DNA of 57,519 nucleotides from Pseudomonadota bacterium (GTDB taxonomy: Bacteria; Pseudomonadota; Alphaproteobacteria; Rhodospirillales; Magnetospirillaceae): assembly GCA_023426365.1 (NCBI GenBank), contig JAFAAW010000028.1, positions 1 through 57,519 of the forward strand, in the 5' to 3' direction. The position numbers and the translations under genes were made by a program. The notes below the pieces were generated by a model that did no database searches, was not told the DNA's origin, and was given only the letters and a program-made list of their open reading frames with translations. Positions 16,039 to 26,800 of this stretch are shown in pieces; positions within the stretch are counted from its first letter, which is position 1; the number at the start of each line of letters is the position of its first letter.

Positions 16039-16898
16039 CGGTCGCCTCCAAGGATAAGGGGCATGCCATCCTTGCCGGCGCCGACCACCACGGTCTTGGC
16101 GTTGGGCGAGGTGGCCAGCTCGCGCGTGGCCTGGATGCCCTGCCAGCGCAGCAGGTCCGGGGTCAGGCTCTTGCCGATCGTCTGCTGATAGGTCTGGATA
16201 CCCTGCGCCTCGATGCGCTTGCGTTCGGCTTCCTTCTGTTCGATGGACAGGCGGTATTGGAACGCCTTTTCCTCTTCATGCAGGGCCAGCTTGCGCTCGA
16301 TGGCATCGCGCACGGTCGGCGGCAGGTCCACCGATTTCACCAGCACGTCGTCGACGATGATGTAGCGGTTTTCCATCTTGGACAGGCTGCTGACCACCAC
16401 CGATTCCAGGAAGCCGCGATGGCTGGTGTAAACCTCCTCCGGGCCGTATTGGCCGACGGCGCGGCGCAGGGCTGCCTCGGTTTCGGGAAACACCACCTTT
16501 TCCACATAATCGGGTCCCACCGCCACGTGCAGGCGCGGCAGCATGCGGATGTCGGGCTGAAAACGGATGGCCACCTTCAGGGCCACCGGCAGGCCGCCGT
16601 TGGTCAGCAGGGAATAGGTCTGTTCACGCGTCTGGAAACGGACGTCGTAGATGTACATGGTGTTCCACGGCCAGATCAGGTGCACGCCTTCGTCGTGGAT
16701 GTTGCCCTGATCGGTGCCGCGGAAGAAGCTATAGAGAACGCCGGCCTGACCGGAATGGATCGAGATGACCACCCGGTTCCACAAGGCTATGCTGGCAATG
16801 AGCAGCCCCAGGGACAGCAGGACCGCGGTGGTGACACGCACGAGCTGGCGCTGACGAGGGCCCTGCCAATCGTCATAATCGTCGTCCATGTTGGCCAT
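16035..16898 (-). CDS. SPFH / prohibitin-like (HflK/HflC family) membrane protein
   Basis: The protein has 287 residues. A short acidic cytoplasmic N-terminus (MANMDDDYDDWQGPRQRQ) precedes one membrane helix at about 24-42 (VLLSLGLLIASIALW). The SPFH/band-7 domain follows (GQAGVLYSFFRGTDQGNIHD, EGVHLIWPWNTMYIYDVRFQ, REQTYSLLTNGGLPVALKVA), then a charged helix (ERKLALHEEEKAFQYRLSIE, QKEAERKRIEAQG) typical of the oligomerising coiled coil. It is the first gene of a three-gene operon with 4-bp overlaps. Upstream lies the 3' end of the PKS/NRPS gene, 101 bp away on the same strand, so read-through from the PKS operon cannot be excluded. Confidence 0.9.
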   Translation of the reverse strand: MANMDDDYDDWQGPRQRQLVRVTTAVLLSLGLLIASIALWNRVVISIHSGQAGVLYSFFRGTDQGNIHDEGVHLIWPWNTMYIYDVRFQTREQTYSLLTNGGLPVALKVAIRFQPDIRMLPRLHVAVGPDYVEKVVFPETEAALRRAVGQYGPEEVYTSHRGFLESVVVSSLSKMENRYIIVDDVLVKSVDLPPTVRDAIERKLALHEEEKAFQYRLSIEQKEAERKRIEAQGIQTYQQTIGKSLTPDLLRWQGIQATRELATSPNAKTVVVGAGKDGMPLILGGDR

Positions 16899-16999
16899 GT
16901 GACGGCAAATCCCCCTAAAATGGTCACGCGTCCCCTATCGCGGGCATTATGCGGTAAGGTTGAGTATGACGCCAGCGCCCATCTATGGGCGATCCGGCA

Positions 17000-19900
17000 T
17001 CAGTCGGCTGCCGCCGTGGCGGTCAGAGCCTGGCCCAGAATGGCGGCGCAGGCATCCGCGTAAGGCGGGCGCAACAACGTGTAGTGATCGCCCGGCACCG
17101 CGTGGACGGCGATCTCGCCGCCGGCCAGGGCGTCCCAGCCGCAACATGGGGCGTCCAGCCCGGCGTGGGTGGCGTGCAACACCGTCAAGGGGCCGTCGTA
17201 GGTTGATGGAGCATAGGCCGCCAGCGCCGCGACATGGGCCAGGTAGAGCCGCCGCAGGCGCTCGACCTCGGCGGGGGGCAGCGGCCCTGCCGCATCCAGG
17301 ACGTCGCGGGTGAAGGTCTGATCCGGGCTGGCCGCGGCTGCATCGAACCGACGCAGGACGTCCGGTGGATAGGAATCGATCAGCGCCAGCAGTTTCACCT
17401 CGTGGCCGTTGCCCCGCAATTGGCGGGCCATCTCGAATGCGACGACACCGCCCAGCGACCAGCCGGCCAGTTGATATGGTCCCTGGGGCTGGACGCGGCG
17501 CAGGGCGGCGACGTGATGGGCGGCCAACGCGGACAGATCGGTACACGGTGGCGCCCGGCCATCCAGTCCCGGCGCCTGCAGGCCGTATACGTCAATGACA
17601 GAGGGCAGGCGGCGGGACAGCTCCAGATACGTGTCTACCGTGCCCGCCGCCGCATGCACCAGGAACAGCGGCAAGGCCCGCCGCTCCCGGTCGCCGCCGC
17701 GCAGCAGGATCACGGTATCACCGGGGGCGGCGGATGCCGGTTCCAGCGCACGGCGCAGGATCTCGGCCTGACGCGCGATGGTGATGGCGTCCAGAAACTC
17801 GGCGGCGGCCGGGCGGCAGCCGAAGCGGCGGCCGATTTCGGACAGCAGTCGGACCCACAGCAGGGAATGGCCGCCGCACAATTGGAAATCATCGTGAATG
17901 CCGATGCCAGTTGCGTCGCGGCCCAGGATTTCCCCCCATAGCCGGCGCAGGCCGTCCTCGACCTCGTCGCGGGGGACATGGGCGCCGGCCGTCCTGCCGG
18001 CCGGCTCGGGCAGGGCGGCGCGGTCCAGCTTGCCGCCGGCGGTGACCGGCAGGCGGTCCAGCACCACATAGGCGGCTGGCAGCATGGGCGCCGGCAGGCG
18101 GGCGGCCATGTGGCCGCGCAACGCGGCCTCGTCGAAGGGCCTGTCCGGCGCGGGTACTACATAGGCGGTCAGCACGGTGTTGCCGGTGCCGTCCCGACGC
18201 GGCACCACCGCAACCTCACGCAAGCCAAAACCGGCCAAAGCGGCCTCGACCTCGCCCGGTTCGACCCTAAAGCCGCGAATCTTGACCTGATGGTCGATGC
18301 GGCCTTGAAAGGCAATGGTGCCCCGGGTTCCCGGGATGACCGAGGCCAGATCGCCGGTACGGTACAGTCGCCATTGCCGCTTGCCGTCGGTCCAGGTGAT
18401 GAAGCGTTCGTCCGTTAGGTCGGGGCGGCCGTGATAGCCCAGCGCCAGACGGTCGCCGCCCACATGCAGTTCGCCGATCACTCCCTCGGGCGCCGGATTG
18501 CCGTCGCGATCCAGCACCAGGGCGATGGTGCCCGGCACGGGGCGGCCGATGGGCACGGCCGCGCCCGGCGGCGCGGCGCGGTCCACCGTCTGGGTCAGGC
18601 AGGTGATGGTGGCCTCGGTCGGGCCATAGGCGTTGGTCAGCGCGACGGAAGCCAACGGTCCGGTCTGCCATAGCCGCACGGTGTTGGCCGACAGGGTTTC
18701 GCCGCCGACAATCAGCAGGCGCAGCGCTGGCGGCGGGGCGGCGGGGCCGTCGTTCCATGCCAGCAGCGCCTCGCGCAGGTAGGCCGGCGGCAGGTCGGCG
18801 ACGCTGATGCGCCGCTGCACCAGGATGCGGTGCAGGGCATCGGGCGTCCACACCGGGCCGGAACGCAGCACCAGCCGGGCGCCGATCGCCAGCGTAGGCA
18901 GTATCTGTTCCAGGGCGGTATCGACCACATGGGGGGCGAATTGCAGCACGGCATCGGCCGCACTCAGCCCGTATGTGCCGGTGATCGCTTGCACATGCCC
19001 TGCCAGCGCGCGATGCGACACCATGACGCCCTTGGGCGTTCCGGTCGAACCGGAGGTGTAGATCATGTAGGCGGGGGCGTCGGGGGCCGGGCCGTTCTTC
19101 AGTCGCCGGGCCGGGCGCGTGGCGATGGCGGCGTTGTCGCGCTCCAGATCGACGGTCAGCGGTACCGACAGCCGGGCTGCCGCCGTGCCCTTGCCCACCA
19201 ACGCGCGGGCGCCGCAATCGTCCAGCATGGCGCGCAGCCGTTGTGGCGGTGCCTCGGGGTCGAGCGGCACCCACACCCCACCCAGGGCCAGGACCGCCAG
19301 CAAGGTTACGATGCCGTCGCCGTCGCGGCCCAACAGCACCGCCACCGCGTCGCCGGGCCTGACGCCCGCCCGGCGCAGGTGGCGGGCCAGCCGGTTGGCG
19401 CGACGGGTGAGCTGGCGATAGCTCAGGGTTTCGTCCCCCGCCTCGACGGCCACCGCATGGGGATTGGCCTTGGCCTGTTCGGCAATCCAGTCGGTCACCA
19501 CACCGGGGCGGCGGGGCAGGGCGGCCGGACAGGCGGCGTGGCCCAGCAGCCGTTTGCGTTCGGCCGAGGCCAGCATGTCCAGCTTGCCCGCCGCCCGCTC
19601 GGGATCGGCGCACAGGGCGGCGGCCAGCCGGGCGAAACGTTCCAGCAGGTGGCTAATGCTGGCGGCGTCGAAGCGGTTGCCGTCGTAGCCGGCGACCACG
19701 CGGATGGTGTCGCCGTCCTCGTACAGTTCCAGGCCGAAGGGGCCGTCGCCGGGCTGGTGCAGTTCGGGCAGGAAGCTGACCGCGCCGGTTCCGGGCGGCA
19801 GTTCGGCGGGGGCGCCCGGCGGGAAATTCTGGTAGGCGAAACTGACCTGATAGGGCGGTTCGGCGGGCGTCCCTCCACCCAGGGCGCGGGCGACGGCGGC

Positions 19901-20880
19901 GAATGGCACCTCGCCGTGGTCGAGGCCGTCCACCAGCCGGCGGTGGGTGTCGCGTACCGCCTGGGCCGCGCTGCGGTCGCCCGCCACCGCCAGACGCAGC
20001 GGCAGCATGTTGACGAAATAACCGACCGCGCCCAAGAACCGGCGTTCGTTGCGGCGCAGCACGGGAACGCCCACCACCATGTCGCCCAGGCCGGTGTGGC
20101 GATAGAGCAGCACCGCGAATACAGTCAGGAATAGCGCCGCCGGGGTCGTTCCCAGGTCGCGTGCGGTGCGGCGGGCGGCGTGGATCAGCGGCGCTTCCAG
20201 CCGGCTTTCCAGGGTGCGGCCATCGATGGCGGTGCCCGGCTTTGGCGTGTGGTCGGCGGGCAATTGCGTCACCGGCAGCTCGCCGGCCAGAACGTCAAGC
20301 CAATGGCGCATCTGCGCCTGTCCCCGCTCCGACGCCAGGAAATCCCGTTCCCAGGCGACGAAATCGGCGAAATCGGCGGCTGCGGGCCGGTCGGGGGCGT
20401 CCTGACCTGTGGCAAAGCGCCCATAGGCCGTCCACAGCGCCTGTGCCACTACCGCCGCCGAGGCGCCATCGAACGCCATATGGTGGACCACGATCAGCAG
20501 AATGTGGTGATCGGCCCCCAGAGCGCCGCCGCTCAGCAGCTCGAAGCGGGAGGGTCCCTCTTCGGCCAGGGCGAAGGGCCGGCCAGCGCGGCGGCGGGCG
20601 AAATCCAGCGGCTCCATGCCCTTGGGCAAAGCCAATCTTTGCAAGCTCGGCAAGGCCCCCGCCGTTTGTACCAGATCGCCCTGATGGTCGCCGATCGTGG
20701 CGGTCAGCACCGGGAACGTCTGGCCCAGCCAGCGGCAGGCCCGCTCCAGCGCCTCCAGGTCCAGGCCGGAGACGCGGAAGGCCAGCGGCACGTTGTAGCT
20801 GTTGCCCTGCGGATAGAGTGACTGGACCACCCACAATCCCTTCTGCCCCTCGCTAAGCGGGGTGCGCCACAGGCCGGCCG
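17000..20880 (-). other. Module B12: C-A-PCP-TE (NRPS termination)
   Basis: The C domain has an intact HHMAFDG. The A domain has YTSGSTGTPKG and NAYGPTE; hand alignment to GrsA gives Asp235, Thr236, Glu239, Asp278, Ile299, Gly301, Ala322, Ile330, Thr331 and Lys517, an acidic pocket that suits Arg, Lys or Orn. The PCP has GGHSLLW. The TE has GWSLGG, LIDSYPP and GDHYTLL. Confidence 0.9.
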
Positions 20881-23800
20881 CCGTGGGCGAGGTTTTGGCG
20901 ACCTCGGCCGCTGCCGTTTCCGGTCGCGCTTCCAACTGGGCGGCGAGAGCGGCCGGGGTGGCGGCGTTTTCCAGGTCGCGGCGCTGCAGGCGGATGCCGG
21001 TTGCCTCCTCGACGGCATAGCCCAGGCGCAGCGCCATCATGGAATCCAGACCTAAGGCGGCGAACGGGGTGTCTGGGGCCAGGGTGCCGCCGTCCACCCC
21101 CAGCTCGGCGGCCAGGACGCTGATGATCAGCGGCAGCAGCGGGCCGGCGGCGGCGGCCGGCGGCTCGGCGCGGGGCAACCAGTGGCGATCACGGGCAAAG
21201 GGATAGGGCGGCAGAACCAGCATGGGCGTCATCTCGTCCGCAGGCGGTTCGTCCATGCTTTCTGGCGGGTCGCCGGGCCGGACGGCGCGCAGCCGGGCCA
21301 GCAGTTCGGCCCGGTCCGAGGCGGCCACCACCACCCGGTGCTCCATATCTTCGCGGCCCAGGCGGAGCGTGCGCGACAGCGCCGCCAGCGACACGTCCGG
21401 CCGGTCCTCGACGAAGCGGGCCAGCCGGTCCAGCATTTCGGCTAATTGCCCAGGAGTGCGGGCCGACACCGGGAACAGACGGCGGCACCGCGTCTCGGTC
21501 GCCGCCAGGGCGGGCGGGGGTCCTTCCTCGACCACCAGCATGACGTTGGAACCGCCGGCGCCGAACGCGCTGACCAGCGCGCGACGCGGCTGAGGCCGAC
21601 CGTCCGCCAGGGGCGCCGGCCACGGCGCCGCCTGCCATTGCGGACGGAAGGGGGAATGGTCGAAATCCAGCGCCCGGTTGATGGCGGCCGGGCGGGGCGT
21701 CGGCGCCAGGGTGCGGTGCTCTAGCTGCAACAGGACCTTGGTCAATTGGGCCATGCCCGAGGCGGCCTCGGCATGGCCCAGGTTGGCCTTGACCGCGCCC
21801 AGCGCCACGGCGCCATCGCTGATCCCCATGGCGGCAAAGGCGCGGGTCAGGGCGCGCAGCTCGATGGCGTCGCCCAGGGCGGAACCGTTGGCCGCCGCCT
21901 CCACATAGCCGATGGTCGCCGGGTCGATGCCGGCCCGGCGCACGCATTCCTCCACCAGACGGGCCTGGGCGTCGGCGCTGGGCACGCCGTAGCCGGCGGA
22001 ATGGCCGCCGTGGTTGGCGGCGGCGGCCTTGATCACCGCCAGCACGCGGTCGCCGTCGGCCAGCGCGTCGGCCAGCGGCTTCAGCAGCACCGCGCCCACC
22101 CCCTCGGCCGGCAGATAGCCGTCGCCGTCGGCGAAGCTACGGCTGTCGGCGCCGCTGCCCACCAGTCCGGCGCGGCTGAGGCCCTGGTATTTGGCCCCCA
22201 GCAGCGACAGGTTGACGGCGCCCGCGATGGCCAGGCGGCATTCCCCGGCCTTCAGGCTGTGGCAGGCCTGGCGCACCGCTTCCAGTCCCGACGAACACAT
22301 GCTGTCCACCGCCACCGACGGTCCTTGCAGGTCAAAGAAGAACGACACCCGGTTGGCCAGGGCAGAATAGGAATTGAGCAGCAGCAGCGAGCGGGTTTCG
22401 GCGTCGTCGGCCAGGGCGGCGTAATGCTGGTACATGGCGCCCACGAACACGCCAACGCGGCCATCGTAACGGTCGCGCAGGCGGGCGCGGGGGTGGCCGG
22501 CACGTTCCAGCAGGTGCCACGCGGTTTCCAGGAACAGCCGTTCCTGGGGGTCGGCCAGATCGGCGGCGCGGGGATGGTAGCCGAAGAAGGCGGCATCGAA
22601 GCACTCGATGCCGTCCAGGAAGCCGCCCCATTTGCAGTGGCTGGCGCCGGGCTTGCCCTTGGCGGGGGAATAAGCGGGGTCCCAGCGCCCGGTCGGCACT
22701 TCGGTGATGGCGTCGCCGCCGTCGCGCAGCAATGTCCACAATTCCTCGGGCGTCTGCGCGCCGGGATAGCGTCCGGCCACGGCGATGACGGCGATGTCGT
22801 CGGACGCGGTCACGGGCGGCGCCGGGTCGGCCGGGGTGGCGGTCGCTTCCAGGGCGCGGGCCAGCCGGTTGACGGACGGGTTTTCGAACAACAGCGTGGG
22901 CGGCAGCGGCCCCAGCTTGCCTTCCAGCATGGCGACGATTTCCAGCGCCGAAACCGAGTCCATTCCGAAGCGGTCGAACGGCGCGTCCGCGTCCAGTTTG
23001 TCGGCGGGAACGTGCAGCACCTGGGCCACGCACTCTCCCACCAGTTTTGCCATGGCGGCGGCGGGGGAGGCGGCAGCACGGGAGGCGGCAGGGGCAGGCG
23101 CCCTGCCGGCGGCAGCGGCGGGGCCGGGAGCCATCAGCGCACGCAGGCGATCGCGGTCGCCGTCCAGCACCAGAATCTGGTCCTCGACGTTTTGGGCGAC
23201 GATGGCGTCCAGGGCCGCCAGGGCCGCGGCGGTGGCCAGCGGCCGGGCGCCGACGGCTCGTTCCATGGCGGCGATGGTGTCGTCGCCCAGGCGCATGCCG
23301 CCGTCCCGCCAATAGGGCCAGTCGATGGCGATGGCGCGGCCCTGGCGCTCGCCGCGCGCGGCCAAGCGGTTGCGGTGGGCGGCGAAGGCATCCTGCCAGG
23401 CATTGGCGGCGGCGTAATCGGCCTGCCCGGCATTGCCCAGCGCCCCGGACACCGATCCGAACAGCACGAACAGCTCCAGGCCGCAGGCGGCGGTGGCGGC
23501 ATCCAGTGCCAGGGTGCCCGCCACCTTGGGCGCCAGCACCGCGCGTAATTCGGCCGGGTCCTTGCGCACCAGCAGGCTGTCGCGGGTCAGCCCGGCGGCA
23601 TGAATCACGCCGGTCAGGCGGCCATGTTCCGCCAGGATTTCCGCCACCAGCCCGCCCATGGCGGCGGCATCGGTGACGTCGACGGCGCGGTAACGCACGC
23701 GGGCGTCCTGGTCCTGGCGGGCCGAGCGGCCACACAGCCAGAGGGTGGCGCCGGGGGCACGGGCCAGGATGTGGGCGCAAACCTGACGGCCGATGCCGCC

Positions 23801-26800
23801 ATTGCCGCCGGTGATCAGATAAACGCCATCGCCGCGCCAGGGCGAGCGGGCGGCGGGCAGTGTCACTTCCTGCCAATGGCGGACCAGCCGGGCGCCGCCA
23901 TCATGGCGGATGTCGGCATCGGCGCTGGCGGCATCGCCATCCAGCAGGCGGGCGGCATCGGCGCGGCCCATGTCCAGCGCGATCAGCTGGCAGCGCACGC
24001 TGGGCCGTTCCAGCCGGGCGCTGCGCAACAGCCCGGCCAAGCCCTCCAGCAGCGAGGCCTTGGGCACCACCACCTGCACCAGCGCGGTATCGGGGCGGCT
24101 GCGGAACAGATCCTGGAGCAGGGGCAGCAGGCGGGCGGCGTGGTCGTCATAAGGGGCCGCCGGAAAGAACGTCACATCAGCCGTCACGCGGGCGGTTTCC
24201 GGCTGGTCCACCAGCACCACCAGCCGCCGGGCGGGCACCGGGATTTCGGCTTGCGCGGGCCGTTCGCGCCAGCGCGGGGCGAATAGCAACGGCAGGGACG
24301 GGGCGGCGGGGGATGTTTCGTCCGGCAGCCAATAGCGGTCGCGGGCGAAGGCATAGGGCGGCAGGGACAGGCGGCGCGGCACCGGATTGCCCCGCCAAAC
24401 CCGCCAATCCACCGCCGCGCCGCGCACCCAGGCGGCGGCCAGCGCGGCGGCATCGTCCAAGGGCGCCGCGCCCTGATTGCGTCCGGCGCGGTCCCGCGCG
24501 CCGTCGCGTTGGTCCAGCGCCGCCAGCAACTCGGCCTTGGTGGCGGCAATCGCGGCGAAGCGTTCCTCGAACGCCTCGCGCCCCACTTGCAGGGTGTGGG
24601 CGATGGCGGGCAAGTCGGATTCGGGCAAAGCGGCCACGGCGGCGCGCAGCCGGGTGATCATCTCGTCCAGCCGTTGGGGATCGCGGGCCGACAGCGGAAA
24701 GACATCGCGGCGCGGGGGCGCAGCCGCCACCGGCGGCGCCACGAATTCCTCCAGGATCAGATGGGCGTTGGCGCCGCCGGCTCCGAACGACGACAGACCG
24801 GCCAGACGCGGCCCGCCATCGGCGGGCGTCGGCCAGTCGGCCAGATGCTGCTGCACCCGGAAGGGCGTGGTGGCGAAATCGATGCCGGGATTGAGCGTGA
24901 CTGAGTGCAGCGACGGCACCAGTTTGCGGTGACGGAATTGCAGCAGGACCTTGGCCAGACCGGCCATGCCGGCGGCGCTTTCACAATGGCCGATGTTGGA
25001 CTTGACCGAGCCGATGGCGCAGAACCCGGTTTCGCTGGTGTGGCCGGCAAAGGCGCGCGACAGCGCGGCGATCTCGATGGGGTCGCCCAGCGCCGTGCCG
25101 GTGCCGTGCGCCTCCACATAGCCGATGCGGCGGGCCGATACCCCGGCCGCCTCCAGCGCCCTGGCGATGACCGCCGCCTGGGCCGCCGGGTTGGGCACGG
25201 TGTAGCCGTTGGTGTGGCCGCCATGGTTCAGCGCCGTGGCGCGGATCACCCCCAGCACGCGGTCGCCGTCGGCCAGCGCCCGGTCCAGCGGCTTCAGCAG
25301 CACCGCGCCGACTCCTTCGCCCGGCACATAGCCGTCGCCGCCCTTGCCGAAGCTTTCGCAACGCCCGTCCGACGACAGAAAGCGGCCCTGGCCCAGCCCC
25401 AAATACTTATTGGGATGCAGTGACAGATTGACGCCGCCCGCCAGCGCCACCCGGCACGACCCGGCGCGCAGGCTTTCGCAGGCCAGATGGATGGCGGTCA
25501 GCGACGACGAGCACATGGTGTCCACCGCCATGCTGGGGCCGTGGAAGCCGCAGAACGCCGAAACCCGGTTGGCGATCGAGGCGGCGCTGGACGACAGCGC
25601 CAGCGGTTGCCCGGCGGCAGTGCGCTCGGCGCCGTGCAATTGGTATTCCGAATACATGACGCCGACGAACACGCCGACCGCGCCGCCGTCCAGCGGTGGC
25701 GCCGCCGGGGCGATGGCGGCGCGGGTCAGCCCGGCATCCTCCAGCGTTTCCCAGGCGCATTGCAGGAACAGCCGTTCCTGGGGGTCCAGGTACTGGGCCT
25801 CGCGCGGCGAGATGTTGAAGAACAGCGGGTCGAAGCGGTCGATGCCGTCCAGGAAGCCGCCCCACTTGCCATAGGTCTTGCCCGGCGTTCCTGGCCGGGG
25901 GTCGAAGAACCGGGCGTGATCCCAGCGTTCCGGCGGGATTTCGCGGATGCAGTCGCGGCCCTGTTCCAGATTGCGCCAGAACTGGTCCAGGTCGGCGGCT
26001 TCGGGGAAACGCCCGGCCATGCCGATGATGGCGATGGGGCCGTTCCCGGAGTCGCCCCGTATATCGGCCGGTGCCGAGGTGACCGCGACCGGTGCCGCCC
26101 GTTCCGGCATGGTTGCTTGCGCAGCCACGGCAGCCGGGGGACGGGTGGCGAACCAGTCGGCCAGGGCACCCAGGGTGCGGCAATCGAAGAACAGGGTCTT
26201 GGGCAACGGCCCGTACTCGCGCTCCAACAAATCGGTCAGGCGGGTGATCATCACCGAATCGATGCCATAGACCTCAAGGGCTGCGTGTTCCTCGATCTCG
26301 GCGGGCGGCAGGCCGGTTTCACGCGCCAGCAGATCGGTCAGTTCCGCCAGGATGCGCGTCCGCTCGCCGCCGCCCGACGGCTTTTCCTGTTTCAGCAGGC
26401 GCAGGGTGAAGCCCAGTAGGCGCAGGCATTCGCTTCCGTCGTCGCCGGTGACGCGGATGTCCAGCCTGACCGTGCCGGGGGCGCTGGCGGCGCGGCGCAC
26501 ATGCGCCCACAGCGTGTCGGCGGTGGGGGCCAGCACATGGGCTTCGTCCAGGCCGAACGGCAGGGCGACCGAGCCGTCGCCGCCCCGGGCGAACAGACCC
26601 AGCGCCGCCTGGAAGGCGCCGTCCACCAGGGACGGATGCAGCCCAAAGACGCCGTCGCGGGCGGCATCGGGCAGGCGCAGCCGGGCCAGCACTTCGTCCT
26701 GCCCCAGATGGACCTGTTCCACCGCGCGGAAGGCCGGGCCGTATTCCAGCCCCAGGCCGTCATAGGTGGCGTACAATTCCGCCGCGCTCAGCACCTCGCC

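Noticed and set aside
16976..16991. Hairpin CGCCCA-TCTA-TGGGCG just after the stop of megasynthase B, as operon terminator
   Set aside because: The stem has only 6 bp and no T-run follows on the minus strand, so termination there is not supported.
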